From the NCBI GenBank assembly GCA_002421605.1, contig DISJ01000009.1, positions 379,719-443,718 on the forward strand: a stretch of 64,000 bases of DNA, given 5' to 3'. Position 1 is the first letter of the stretch. Each line of letters opens with the position of its first letter. Position numbers and translations under genes: made by a program. This DNA is from Rhodobacteraceae bacterium UBA6213 (lineage in GTDB: Bacteria > Pseudomonadota > Alphaproteobacteria > Rhodobacterales > Rhodobacteraceae). Shown piece after piece: positions 24,477 to 33,158 of this stretch. A model generated the notes under the pieces. The model searched no databases, was not told the DNA's origin, and was given only the letters and a program-made list of their open reading frames with translations.

Positions 24477-24490
24477 TATCACGCGTGATA
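24477..24490. promoter_or_regulatory. perfect 14-bp palindrome next to an AT-rich patch
   Basis: TATCACGCGTGATA is a perfect palindrome. It is followed by about 65 bases (24491-24555) that are strikingly AT-rich for this genome. Both flanking genes point towards it, so it is not their promoter. It may be a protein-binding site, a promoter for an unseen small RNA, or a scar of a rearrangement. Confidence 0.35.
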
Positions 24491-24560
24491 GTCACTCTAA
24501 GCCAATGAAATAAAGCAAAAAATTACATATTACTAAGGATTCGGCAAGGTTTTCAAAGGC

Positions 24561-24962
24561 TCACACCAACCGCCCCAGCGGAATAATCTCTCGCGACTCG
24601 GGCGTAAACGCGGTGCCAAACCAAGCGCCAAACCAGTGATCTACCGCTAGCCCCGCTGTGTCGATCAACTCGGCCAGCACCGCGCGCTGTGCTTTGCGGG
24701 TCTGAAACACCTGAAAGCTGTGCCCGGTGCGCGCTTGGGCAAGGGCGAGCATTGCCGCCGCAGGGTCAACCGCGCTCACATGCCGCCCCATGGCAAGCGC
24801 ACAGGCCAGCGCGCCGGTGCCGCAACCAAGGTCAAGCACCGAACCGGCGTTGGCGGCAAGGGCGACGCAATAGCCAAAATCAGGGCGCTGGCGCGGGGCC
24901 ACGTCATAAAACTCGGCCAGCGCGAGGTCTTGGTAGAGGTTGCTGACCGGGGTGCGGTGCAT
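24561..24962 (-). CDS. internally shortened SAM-dependent methyltransferase, likely degraded
   Basis: A 133-residue frame with the start of a class I methyltransferase (LADFYD-like LALAEFYDVAP, then the SAM-binding SVLDLGCGTGALACALA and VSAVDPAAAML). Its end is also typical of the family (AELIDTAGLAV, then ESREIIPLGRL). Between them, two blocks normally present seem missing: the acidic motif region before TGHSFQVFQT, and most of the C-terminal half between RKAQRAVL and AELIDTAGL. Family members are usually over 200 residues. The frame stays open, so both losses are in frame. It is unlikely to be an active enzyme. ATG at 24962 (MHRTPVSNLYQDL) is the natural start. Confidence 0.7.
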   Translation of the reverse strand: MHRTPVSNLYQDLALAEFYDVAPRQRPDFGYCVALAANAGSVLDLGCGTGALACALAMGRHVSAVDPAAAMLALAQARTGHSFQVFQTRKAQRAVLAELIDTAGLAVDHWFGAWFGTAFTPESREIIPLGRLV

Positions 24963-25121
24963 GGGATTTTCCTGCGATAAATACTTGCGTGAAGCTAACA
25001 GAAACGCACCGCCAAGACGATGCACGCACGCGCACGCATATTTGCGCGGGAAGCGCAGGCGCTGCGGTTGCCGGGCCGGACCCGTGAGCGTAAAAGGGCA
25101 CGAGATTGCCAGGAGTTGCCT

Positions 25122-26642
25122 ATGACCGCGCCAAAACCCGTTGTGCTGTGCATACTCGATGGCTGGGGCCTGCGCGCCGAGCGCGAGGGCAACGCGCCAC
25201 TGCTGGCTGATACGCCAAACTACGACCGCATTATGGCCAACAACCCCCATGCCACGCTGGTGACCCACGGCCACGATGTGGGCCTGCCCGCCGGGCAGAT
25301 GGGCAATTCCGAGGTGGGGCATACCAATATCGGCGCGGGCCGAGTGGTGGCGATGGACCTTGGCGCGATTGATCTGGCGATCGAGGATGGTTCGTTCTTT
25401 CGCAATGCGCCACTTTTGGCCTTTGTCAAAAAGCTGAAGGCCAGCGGTGGCACCGCGCATCTGATGGGGGTCATTTCGGATGGTGGTGTGCATGGGCACA
25501 TCAGCCACGTTCTAGCGGCTTGTCGTGCGGTTGCGGATGCCGGGGTGCCCGTGGTGCTGCACGCCATTACCGACGGGCGAGACGTGGCGCCCAGTTCTGC
25601 CGCCGGGTTCATGGCAGATCTGGTGGCGGGCTTGCCCAAAGGCGCGCGGGTGGCCACGGTGATTGGCCGCTACTGGGCGATGGACCGCGACAAGCGGTGG
25701 GAGCGCGTGGCGCGCGCCAGTGAAGCGATGCTGCACGGCGTAGGCGAGACCGCACCCGATGCGGTGGCGGCGGTCAAGGCCGCTTATGCGCGCGACGAAA
25801 CCGACGAGTTTATCGCGCCCGCCGTGATTGCGCGCTACGCAGGTGCCCAGGACGGTGACGGGTTCTTCTGCCTGAACTTCCGCGCAGACCGCGCGCGCGA
25901 GATCTTGCAGGCTTTGGGCGAGCCGGGCTTTGCGGCCTACGCGGTTGGCGCGCGGCCGAAATGGGCAGCGATGCTGGGCATGGTCGATTATTCAAGCCAG
26001 CATGACGCCTATATGAGCGCTGCCTACCCCAAGCAGGTGATCGTCAATACGCTAGGCGAGTGGGTGGCAAAGCACGGTCGGCGCCAGTTTCGTTTGGCGG
26101 AAACCGAGAAATACCCTCATGTGACGTTTTTCCTGAACGGTGGGCGCGAGACGCCCGAGGCGGGCGAGGCGCGCTTTATGGCGCCGTCGCCCAAGGTTGC
26201 CACCTATGATCTGCAGCCCGAGATGTCGGCACCCGAAGTGACCGAGCACTTTGTTGCAGCGATTGGTGAGGGTTATGATCTGATCGTGGTCAATTACGCC
26301 AACCCCGATATGGTGGGCCATACCGGAAGCCTGCCCGCCGCGATGGCCGCCTGCGAAGAAATCGACCGCGATCTGGGGCGCGTGCTGGCGGCGCTGGAAA
26401 AAGCCGGTGGCGCGATGGTGCTGACCGCCGATCACGGCAACTGCGAAACCATGATCGACCCTGTCACTGGGGGGCCGCACACTGCGCATACCACCAACCC
26501 GGTGCCGGTGGTGCTGGTGGGTGGGCCTGCGGGCGTGACCTTGCGCAAGGGGCGGCTTGCTGATCTTGCACCGACGCTGCTCGAATTGATGGGCCTGCCG
26601 CTCCCGCCAGAAATGACGGGCAAAAGCTTGATCGTGCATTGA
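25122..26642 (+). CDS. gpmI: 2,3-bisphosphoglycerate-independent phosphoglycerate mutase
   Basis: A 506-residue cytosolic two-manganese enzyme that interconverts 3- and 2-phosphoglycerate in glycolysis and gluconeogenesis. It belongs to the alkaline phosphatase superfamily. The metal Asp13 (ILDGWGLR) and catalytic Ser63 (GQMGNSEVGH) are intact, as are ITDGRDVAP, NFRADRAREI and TADHGNCE. AGGAG precedes ATG at 25122 by 7 bases. Its TGA overlaps the next ATG (TGATG), tying it to envC and ctpA, a common alphaproteobacterial chain. Confidence 0.97.
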   Translation: MTAPKPVVLCILDGWGLRAEREGNAPLLADTPNYDRIMANNPHATLVTHGHDVGLPAGQMGNSEVGHTNIGAGRVVAMDLGAIDLAIEDGSFFRNAPLLAFVKKLKASGGTAHLMGVISDGGVHGHISHVLAACRAVADAGVPVVLHAITDGRDVAPSSAAGFMADLVAGLPKGARVATVIGRYWAMDRDKRWERVARASEAMLHGVGETAPDAVAAVKAAYARDETDEFIAPAVIARYAGAQDGDGFFCLNFRADRAREILQALGEPGFAAYAVGARPKWAAMLGMVDYSSQHDAYMSAAYPKQVIVNTLGEWVAKHGRRQFRLAETEKYPHVTFFLNGGRETPEAGEARFMAPSPKVATYDLQPEMSAPEVTEHFVAAIGEGYDLIVVNYANPDMVGHTGSLPAAMAACEEIDRDLGRVLAALEKAGGAMVLTADHGNCETMIDPVTGGPHTAHTTNPVPVVLVGGPAGVTLRKGRLADLAPTLLELMGLPLPPEMTGKSLIVH

Positions 26643-27775
26643 TGCGTTTGGCACTGGCTTTGTCTTTGCTTGTTGTCGCTGGCGCTGCCGGGGGCGAACC
26701 GGCGGCGGTAGCCGCCGCGCGCGATGCGGCGGACGAATTGCGCGGCACGATCTCGGCGCTGGATACGGCCCAGCGCGCTTCGGACCGCGTTGCGGCGCTG
26801 ACCGCGACCATCGGTGCCTACGAGCGCGGGCTTGCGGCGCTGCGCGAAGGTATGCGGCAGGTGGCGGTGCGCGAGGCCGAAATAGCCACCGGTTTCGCCG
26901 CGCGCCAGCAAGAGATCGGCCAACTTCTGGCGGCGATGGCGGCGATCGAGAGCAGCGAGGCTCCTGCCTTGCTGCTGCACCCAGATGGCGCGCTTGCAGC
27001 GGCGCGGACCGGAATGATCCTCTCGGATGTGGCGCCGGCGTTGCAGGCGCGCGCCGATGCGTTGCGCGCCGAATTGGCGGAATTGGCGGCATTGCGCGCC
27101 CTTCAGGCGGGCGCAAACGAAACACTGGCGGCAGGGCTCGCCTCGGCGCAAGAGGCGCGCACGGCGCTTAGTCAGGCAGTGGCAGAACGCGGCGATCTGC
27201 CCAAACGCTACCTGCAAGAGCCCGAAGAACTGCAAGCGCTGGTAGCCGCGGCCCAAACACTTGACGGCTTTGCGCAAGGTCTGGCCGACATGGAAACCGA
27301 CATCGGCGCACCGATGGCCGATTTTGTGGGTGCCAAGGGCCAGTTGCCGCTGCCCGTACTTGGCACGCTTTTGCGCGGCATGAACGAGGCCGATGCTGCA
27401 GGCATCCGCCGCCCCGGGTTGATACTGGGCACCGAAGCGGGCGCGCTTGTCACCGCACCATGGCCCGCAACGATCCGTTACCGCGGCCCGCTTCTCGACT
27501 ACGCAAATGTGATGATCGTCGAACCCGCGACCGGCTATCTTCTGATTCTAGCCGGGCTGGGCACGGTCTTTGGCGAAACCGGCGACGTGGTTTCGGCAGG
27601 GGCGCCCTTGGGGCTGATGGGCGGCACCACGACCGCATCGGCGGAAATCGGACAGGCGGTGCAAATCGGCGGTGGTGCTCGGCGCAGCGAAACGCTTTAT
27701 TTGGAACTGAGACAGGGCAAGATGCCCGTGGACCCGGCAGAGTGGTTCACTATGACAGGCAATGACCAGGGGTAG
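26642..27775 (+). CDS. envC: EnvC-like murein hydrolase activator
   Basis: A 377-residue secreted protein: signal peptide (LALALSLLVVAGAAGGEP), a long coiled-coil at about 20-210 and a C-terminal LytM (M23) domain. The zinc-binding His residues of active LytM enzymes are absent here (YANVMIVEPATGYLLILAGL), as in EnvC, which activates amidases rather than cutting wall itself. It should help split septal peptidoglycan at division. It starts at the ATG overlapping the gpmI stop and ends directly before ctpA, so the three form one operon. Confidence 0.88.
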   Translation: MRLALALSLLVVAGAAGGEPAAVAAARDAADELRGTISALDTAQRASDRVAALTATIGAYERGLAALREGMRQVAVREAEIATGFAARQQEIGQLLAAMAAIESSEAPALLLHPDGALAAARTGMILSDVAPALQARADALRAELAELAALRALQAGANETLAAGLASAQEARTALSQAVAERGDLPKRYLQEPEELQALVAAAQTLDGFAQGLADMETDIGAPMADFVGAKGQLPLPVLGTLLRGMNEADAAGIRRPGLILGTEAGALVTAPWPATIRYRGPLLDYANVMIVEPATGYLLILAGLGTVFGETGDVVSAGAPLGLMGGTTTASAEIGQAVQIGGGARRSETLYLELRQGKMPVDPAEWFTMTGNDQG

Positions 27776-29116
27776 ATGATGAGGAAATTCGTGATCGCCG
27801 CGCTCAGCGGCACTGTTGCCGGGGCGCTTTTGACAACGCAATTCGCAGGCCCGCTGGTAGCACAAGAGGCGGCGCAGCCGTCGTCTGTCTACGAACAACT
27901 TGATCTGTTCGGCTCGATCTTCGAGCGGATTCGGTCGGACTATGTGGAAGAAGTAGACTCGCAAAAGCTGATCGAGGCGGCAATCAACGGCATGCTGACC
28001 TCGCTTGATCCGCATTCAAGCTACCTTCCTCCAGACGATTACGCCGACATGCGGGTGCAAACCCGCGGCAGCTTTGGCGGGCTTGGCATCGAGGTCACGC
28101 AGGAAGAAGGCTTCGTCAAGGTCGTCTCGCCGATGGATGGCACCCCGGCCGATGCGGCAGGCATCCTTTCGGGCGACTTCATCACCCATGTCGATGGCGA
28201 ATCGGTGCTGGGCCTCACGCTCGATCAGGCGGTAGACAAGATGCGCGGGCCGATCGGCAGCGAGATCATCATCACCGTGGTGCGCGAGGGTCGTTCTGAG
28301 CCGTTTGACGTGTCGATCATCCGCGACACGATCAAGCTGACAGCCGTCAAGGGCCGCACCGAAGGCAAGGCGGTGGTGCTGCGCATATCCACCTTCAACG
28401 ATCAGACCTATGCGAATCTTGAAGAAAGCATCGCAAAGGGCATCGCCGATCTGGGCGGCATCGACAACGTTTCGGGCTTTGTGGTCGATTTGCGCAACAA
28501 CCCCGGCGGCTTGCTGACGCAGGCGGTGATGGTGTCTGACGCCTTCCTCGACGCGGGTGAGATCGTCTCCACACGCGGGCGCGACCCGGCGCTGAGCGAA
28601 CGCTTCAATGCTGCACCGGGCGATCTGGCGATGGGCAAGCCGATTGTGGTGCTGATCAACGGTGGTTCGGCCTCGGCTTCGGAAATCGTCACCGGCGCGC
28701 TGCAAGATCATCACCGCGCGATCGTGGTGGGCACCAAGTCGTTCGGCAAGGGTTCGGTGCAGACCGTGATGCCAATTCGCGGCGATGGTGCGATGCGGCT
28801 GACCACGGCGCGGTATTACACGCCCTCGGGTCGGTCGATCCAGTCGCTGGGCATCGCGCCGGATATTGTAGTAGCGCAACCGCAAACCACCCCAGAACCG
28901 GTTGACGAGCCCGCTTCCGCCGCAGCCGCGAACCGGACCGAGGCCAGCCTGCGCGGCTCGCTCTCGAACGATTCGATGACCGAGGACGAGCGCGCGCAGT
29001 TCATTGCCGAGCAAGACCGCGCCGAACAGGCGGCCAAGCTGCGGCTTGAAGATTATCAGCTTGCCTATGCGATCGACATTCTGACCGGGCTGGCGAAACT
29101 CGCACCGACCGAGTGA
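27776..29116 (+). CDS. ctpA: carboxyl-terminal processing protease, S41 family
   Basis: A 446-residue periplasmic serine protease. It has a signal peptide ending near AGPLVAQ, an N-terminal cap (LDPHSSYLPPDDY), a PDZ domain at about 85-170 (GIEVTQEEGFVKVVSPMDGT) and the S41 core. The catalytic Ser lies in GGSASASEIV and the Lys in KSFGKGSVQTV. Relatives trim the C-termini of envelope and wall-enzyme proteins. Two tandem ATGs (27776, 27779) follow the envC stop directly. A strong terminator follows. Confidence 0.95.
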   Translation: MMRKFVIAALSGTVAGALLTTQFAGPLVAQEAAQPSSVYEQLDLFGSIFERIRSDYVEEVDSQKLIEAAINGMLTSLDPHSSYLPPDDYADMRVQTRGSFGGLGIEVTQEEGFVKVVSPMDGTPADAAGILSGDFITHVDGESVLGLTLDQAVDKMRGPIGSEIIITVVREGRSEPFDVSIIRDTIKLTAVKGRTEGKAVVLRISTFNDQTYANLEESIAKGIADLGGIDNVSGFVVDLRNNPGGLLTQAVMVSDAFLDAGEIVSTRGRDPALSERFNAAPGDLAMGKPIVVLINGGSASASEIVTGALQDHHRAIVVGTKSFGKGSVQTVMPIRGDGAMRLTTARYYTPSGRSIQSLGIAPDIVVAQPQTTPEPVDEPASAAAANRTEASLRGSLSNDSMTEDERAQFIAEQDRAEQAAKLRLEDYQLAYAIDILTGLAKLAPTE

Positions 29117-29122
29117 TCCTAT

Positions 29123-29150
29123 CGGGGCGCCCTTGGGGCGCCCCGTCTTT
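29123..29150 (+). terminator. rho-independent terminator after ctpA
   Basis: CGGGGCGCC and GGCGCCCCG form a perfect 9-bp stem with a 5-base loop, followed by TCTTT, 6 bases past the ctpA stop. It ends the gpmI-envC-ctpA unit and leaves rppH, 14 bases on, dependent on read-through or its own promoter. Confidence 0.8.
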
Positions 29151-29163
29151 GCCGGAAAGCCCA

Positions 29164-29649
29164 ATGAAAACCGATAAAGCCGCGCAACTTCCCTATCGCC
29201 CCTGCGTCGGGGTCATGCTGGTCAACCCCGCTGGGCTGGTCTTTGCAGGCCAACGGATTGATAGCCCCGGCCCCGCTTGGCAAATGCCCCAAGGCGGTAT
29301 CGACAAAGGCGAAACCCCGCGCGAGGCGGCGCTGCGCGAATTGCGGGAGGAAACCGGGGTTACCCCAGATCTGGTCGAGGTTGTCGCCGAAACGCCCGAA
29401 TGGGTGACCTATGATCTACCGGCGGAACTTTTGGGCAAGATCTGGGGCGGCAAATACCGCGGCCAGCGCCAGCTTTGGTATCTGATGCGCTATCTGGGGC
29501 GTGACGATCAGGTGCATATCGACACCGAGCACCCCGAGTTTGAACGCTGGCGTTGGATCGGTGCGGGCGAACTCGTCACCTGCATCGTGCCCTTCAAACG
29601 GCAAGTCTATGATACGGTCATATCGGCGTTCCGCGCGCATCTGGCCTGA
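29164..29649 (+). CDS. rppH: RNA pyrophosphohydrolase
   Basis: A 161-residue Nudix hydrolase that removes pyrophosphate from the 5' end of mRNAs and starts their decay. The Nudix box is complete (GGIDKGETPREAALRELREE, followed by TGV), and the WQMPQGGI and WVTYDLPAEL segments are typical of RppH. ATG at 29164 gives the family length. It lies just past the ctpA terminator. The first copy of a dispersed palindromic repeat follows its stop. Confidence 0.95.
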   Translation: MKTDKAAQLPYRPCVGVMLVNPAGLVFAGQRIDSPGPAWQMPQGGIDKGETPREAALRELREETGVTPDLVEVVAETPEWVTYDLPAELLGKIWGGKYRGQRQLWYLMRYLGRDDQVHIDTEHPEFERWRWIGAGELVTCIVPFKRQVYDTVISAFRAHLA

Positions 29650-29659
29650 CCGCGGCCTC

Positions 29660-29689
29660 TGCTTCAGACCAAATATCCCCGCCGGAGGC
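29660..29689. repeat. dispersed palindromic element, copy A (left half only)
   Basis: TGCTTCAG, a short spacer, then AAATATCCCCGCCGGAGGC, matching the left arm of the copies at 40540 and 53345. The right arm is missing: the MltB stop codon comes 4 bases later. It lies between convergent genes (rppH and mltB-like), like the other two copies. Confidence 0.75.
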
Positions 29690-29693
29690 GCGC

Positions 29694-30932
29694 TTACTTG
29701 CGTAAGGCGGCCAACAGATCTTCGGTGGCATAACCATCGGCCAACAAGCCGCGCGCGCGCTGAAAGGCGGCAATGGCGGCGGTGGTGTTGGGGCCGATCT
29801 TGCCATCGGCACCCTTGGTGTCGAACCCTGCTGCGGTCAGGCGCCGTTGCAGCTCGACCCGTTCGGAAAGGCCAAGCAGGCGTGTGCCGCGCGGCCAGTC
29901 CGAATAAAACCCCGCCCCGCCAGCCAGACGGTCGGCCAGATGGCCCGTGCCAATCACATAGGCGTCGGCGGTATTGTAGGCGGCGATGGCAAAGAAGTTG
30001 CCGTAAATCAGAAACGCCGGGCCGCGCGCGCCTGCGGGCAACAGCACCGCGGCAAGCCCGTGGTCGGGTGGCACTGCGCCACCGGGCAACCGCACCCCCA
30101 TCGCGACCCAGTCGGTATGCGCGCGGCGATGGTTTTTGCCAGCTGCGGCATAGTCGAACCCCTCGGGCAAAACCACCTCGACGCCCCAGGGTTGCCCCTT
30201 CACCCAGCCCGAACGGGCAAGGTAGGCCGCGGTCGAGGCCAGTGCATCTGCCGGGTTGTCGCCCCAGATGTCGCGCTTGCCGTCGCCGGTGAAATCTTCA
30301 GCATAGGCAAGATATGAGGTGGGGATGAACTGGGTGTGCCCCATCGCCCCCGCCCAAGACCCTACCAGATGCGCGGCATCCACCTCGCGCGCCTCGACGA
30401 TCTGCAAGGCGGCGATCAGTTGCTTTTCAAAGAAATCGCCGCGCCGCCCATCGTAGGCGAGCGTTGCAAGCGAGGGGATGATGGCGCTGCCGCCACGCTG
30501 GCGGCCGAAATTGGTTTCCATGCCCCAGACTGCTGCAAGCACCTCTGCCTCCACGCCGTAGCGCGCCTCAAGGGCAGCGAACAGCTTTTTGCGCTCTGCC
30601 AACTCGCTCTGCCCGGTCTGGATGCGGGCGAGCGAGGCGGCGGTGTCGAGGTAATCCCAGATCGGTTGGTCAAATTCGTTCTGGTTGCGGTCGCGCCGGA
30701 TCACATCGGCTTCAAAGTGCAGACCCGCGGTGGCATCGGCAAAGGTTTTGGCCGAAATGCCAGCCGTTAATGCGCGTGGGCGAAACGCCACCAGCCAGCG
30801 CTGAAAGCCAGATTCCGAGGCGGCGGATTGGGCGGAACTGGACATGGCACCTCCGGCGGTGGTTTCGGCCTGCCCGGCACAGGCGGCAAGCGCAAGCGAG
30901 GTAACGGCAAGGATGGAGGCGAGGGGGTTCAT
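29694..30932 (-). CDS. MltB-type lytic murein transglycosylase lipoprotein
   Basis: A 412-residue predicted lipoprotein with lipobox LAAC (ILAVTSLALAACAG). The SLT_2 catalytic domain has its Glu in WGMETNFGRQRGG, plus GAMGHTQFIPTSYLAYAED and IWGDNPADALASTAAYL. A C-terminal peptidoglycan-binding domain (LQRRLTAAGFDTKGADGKIG, then FQRARGL) anchors it to the wall. It cleaves glycan strands to 1,6-anhydro-muropeptides in the periplasm. ATG at 30932 is chosen for the signal peptide; upstream residues are not protein-like. Confidence 0.93.
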   Translation of the reverse strand: MNPLASILAVTSLALAACAGQAETTAGGAMSSSAQSAASESGFQRWLVAFRPRALTAGISAKTFADATAGLHFEADVIRRDRNQNEFDQPIWDYLDTAASLARIQTGQSELAERKKLFAALEARYGVEAEVLAAVWGMETNFGRQRGGSAIIPSLATLAYDGRRGDFFEKQLIAALQIVEAREVDAAHLVGSWAGAMGHTQFIPTSYLAYAEDFTGDGKRDIWGDNPADALASTAAYLARSGWVKGQPWGVEVVLPEGFDYAAAGKNHRRAHTDWVAMGVRLPGGAVPPDHGLAAVLLPAGARGPAFLIYGNFFAIAAYNTADAYVIGTGHLADRLAGGAGFYSDWPRGTRLLGLSERVELQRRLTAAGFDTKGADGKIGPNTTAAIAAFQRARGLLADGYATEDLLAALRK

Positions 30933-31044
30933 GGGCTGCCTGTTGTTTTGGGGCAGTCTAACGCGGGTTCGCCCGATGACCAATGCCCAGCCGTAGCCGC
31001 GGGTCAACACAGGCGCTTTCTTGCGCGCGACGGGGTTGTGCGGC

Positions 31045-31067
31045 GGCGCGCCCGAGCTTGGCGCGCC
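31045..31067 (-). terminator. GC hairpin after the gene at 31067
   Basis: Two copies of GGCGCGCC, itself a palindrome, flank a 7-base loop, giving a perfect 8-bp stem. It begins at the last base of the stop codon on the minus strand and has no T-run. It could end the dapD transcript. Confidence 0.5.
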
Positions 31068-31429
31068 TAGTCCTTGGCGGGCCGTTCGCCACCGAAAAAC
31101 GGCTCCATCTGCGCCACAATCACCGCGTTTTCGGCCAGCGCGCGTGCCATCAACGTGCGTTCTTCGGGGTCAATCTCGTCACCCGCCGCTTCGCGTTCGG
31201 CCAGCGTGCCGTATCCCGTCACATCGAGCGGCGCGAGATCGGCGAGCTTTAGCACCGCCACCGCCTCGCGCACCGCTTCGCCCTCATCAACGCCCGAGGC
31301 ATAAAGCAAAAGCCCCGCCCCGGTTGCCCCCTTGGGCAGCCCGTCGCCCGCCTTGCGGCCAACTTCGACCAGCAAGGTGAACACCTGCTGCGGGCGTTTT
31401 TCGCGCGGGGTTTCGGCTGCCTCAGTCAC
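31067..31429 (-). CDS. small conserved-looking protein coupled to dapD
   Basis: A 120-residue soluble protein of unknown function. It starts at GTG 31429, inside the end of dapD, and overlaps it by 8 bases (GTGACTGA), so translation must be coupled. The sequence is low in cysteine and has a VFTLLVEVGRKAGDGLPKGA segment, a LLLYASGVDEGEAVREAV helix and a DIDPEERTLMARALAENAV-like tail, suggesting a small alpha/beta fold. Coupling to dapD hints at a role near lysine/diaminopimelate synthesis, but this is inference. Confidence 0.7.
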   Translation of the reverse strand: MTEAAETPREKRPQQVFTLLVEVGRKAGDGLPKGATGAGLLLYASGVDEGEAVREAVAVLKLADLAPLDVTGYGTLAEREAAGDEIDPEERTLMARALAENAVIVAQMEPFFGGERPAKD

Positions 31430-32264
31430 GCAACAGCTCGTTGATCGAGGTTTTTGAGCGGGTCTTGGCATCGACGCGTTTCACGATCACCGCACAGTAA
31501 AGGTTGACGCCTTTCGAGGGCAGCGAGCCTGCGACCACGACAGAACCTGCGGGTACCTCGCCATAGCTGATGGTGCCGGTTTCGCGGTCGTAGATTTTGG
31601 TCGATTGGCCAATGAACACGCCCATTCCCAGCACCGAGCCTTCGCGGATGATGCAGCCTTCGACCACCTCGGAGCGCGCACCGATAAAGCAGTCGTCCTC
31701 GATGATCGTGGGGCCGGCCTGCATCGGTTCCAGCACGCCGCCAATGCCGACTCCGCCCGACAGGTGCACATTGCGCCCGATCTGCACGCAAGACCCGACG
31801 GTGGCCCAAGTGTCGACCATCGTTCCTTCGCCAACATAGGCTCCGACGTTGACGAAAGAGGGCATTAGAACCGCGCCTGGGGCGATGTAGGCCGAATAAC
31901 GCACGACGCAGTTTGGCACCGCGCGAAAGCCTGCTTTGCGCCAGTCGGCCTCGGACCAGCCCTTGAACTTGCTATCAACCTTGTCCCACCAGCCGCCGTC
32001 CTGCGGTCCGCCCGGCTGGATCGCCATATCGTTCAACCGAAAACCCAGCAGCACCGCCTTTTTCGCCCATTGGTTGACGTGCCAGTGGCCATCGGGTTGC
32101 CGCACGGCTACGCGCAGGCGACCTTTGTCAAGCTCTTCCAGCGTGGCTTCGACCGCATCGCGCGCTTCGCCCTTGGTGCTGGCACCGATTGTATCGCGCG
32201 CCTCCCAGGCGGCGTTGACAGTCGTCTCTAGGGCGCTCATCGGCATGGTGGCTGTGTCTTTCAT
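31422..32264 (-). CDS. dapD: tetrahydrodipicolinate N-succinyltransferase
   Basis: A 280-residue left-handed beta-helix enzyme that adds succinate from succinyl-CoA to tetrahydrodipicolinate, on the route to diaminopimelate and lysine. The N-terminal helical region, the PNCVVRYSAYIAPGAVLMPS turn repeats and GGVGIGGVLEPMQAGPTIIE are intact. The ATG at 32264 is used; an internal ATG at 32240 (MSALETTVNA) is an alternative, neither with a good ribosome site. It is divergent from the LOG gene. Confidence 0.96.
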   Translation of the reverse strand: MKDTATMPMSALETTVNAAWEARDTIGASTKGEARDAVEATLEELDKGRLRVAVRQPDGHWHVNQWAKKAVLLGFRLNDMAIQPGGPQDGGWWDKVDSKFKGWSEADWRKAGFRAVPNCVVRYSAYIAPGAVLMPSFVNVGAYVGEGTMVDTWATVGSCVQIGRNVHLSGGVGIGGVLEPMQAGPTIIEDDCFIGARSEVVEGCIIREGSVLGMGVFIGQSTKIYDRETGTISYGEVPAGSVVVAGSLPSKGVNLYCAVIVKRVDAKTRSKTSINELLRD

Positions 32265-32333
32265 ATGGCATTGATCGACCCCAGCCTATAATCGGAGCAG
32301 GTCATGCGCGCAATGCACGCAAAGGAGAAGCCG

Positions 32334-33155
32334 ATGAAAGACGAACCCCGAAGCCACCCGTTCCGCGATTCTGTGCAGGATGTCGCCGCCACGCATCGAG
32401 TTCCCGAAACGCCGCAAACACGGGCACCCGCCTATCGGCTGGCCTTTACCGATACCGAATTCCTGATGCGCGAAGAACTGCGCCCGGTCCGCTTGCAGTT
32501 GGAATTGCTGAAACCGCAGATGATTTTGGACGAGCGCGGGGTGAACACCACGGTGGTGATGTTTGGCGGCGCGCGGATACCCGCGCCAGAGCTAAAGGAC
32601 ACCGCCAAGGTGCCCGCACTGGGCGAGTTGAGCCATTTCTACGAAGAAGCGCGGCGCTTTGCTTTCATGATGACCGAGCAGAGCATGGCCAGCTACGGAC
32701 GCGAAAACGTCATCTGTACCGGCGGCGGACCCGGCGTGATGGAGGCGGGCAACCGTGGCGCGCATGAGGCGGGGGGGCAGAGCATCGGGTTGAACATCGT
32801 GCTACCGCACGAGCAGGCGCCCAATATCTATGTGACGCCCGACCTCAGCTTCAACTTCCACTACTTTGCCATCCGCAAGATGCATTTCCTGATGCGGGCG
32901 CGTGCGGTTTGCGTGTTTCCGGGTGGCTTTGGCACGATGGATGAAATGTTCGAGGCGCTGACGCTGATTCAGACCGGGCGGATGAAAAGCATCCCCTTTA
33001 TCCTGTTTGGCCGCGCGTTCTGGGAAAAGGTCATCAACTGGCAGGCGTTGGTGGAAGCGGGTACGATTTCTGCCAATGACCTCGGGCTGATTTCGTTTGT
33101 CGAGACCGCTGAAGAGGCGGTTGAGGTGATTGCCAACTGGAAGAATGGTTGCTGA
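32334..33155 (+). CDS. LOG-family (TIGR00730) protein
   Basis: A 273-residue Rossmann protein with GGGPGVMEAGNRGA and the PGGFGTMDE signature of the LOG / lysine-decarboxylase-like family. Characterised members are cytokinin-riboside or nucleoside 5'-monophosphate phosphoribohydrolases; in bacteria the usual substrate may be AMP or similar. This copy has a longer N-terminus (about 85 residues before the Rossmann core) as in some alphaproteobacterial members. AAGGAG precedes ATG at 32334. It is 3 bases from the GT39 gene, suggesting one transcript. Confidence 0.88.
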   Translation: MKDEPRSHPFRDSVQDVAATHRVPETPQTRAPAYRLAFTDTEFLMREELRPVRLQLELLKPQMILDERGVNTTVVMFGGARIPAPELKDTAKVPALGELSHFYEEARRFAFMMTEQSMASYGRENVICTGGGPGVMEAGNRGAHEAGGQSIGLNIVLPHEQAPNIYVTPDLSFNFHYFAIRKMHFLMRARAVCVFPGGFGTMDEMFEALTLIQTGRMKSIPFILFGRAFWEKVINWQALVEAGTISANDLGLISFVETAEEAVEVIANWKNGC

Positions 33156-33158
33156 TCC

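Noticed and set aside
31045..31067. Paired GGCGCGCC sites as a possible recombination site
   Set aside because: Simple GC palindromes at a gene end are better explained as a terminator stem.
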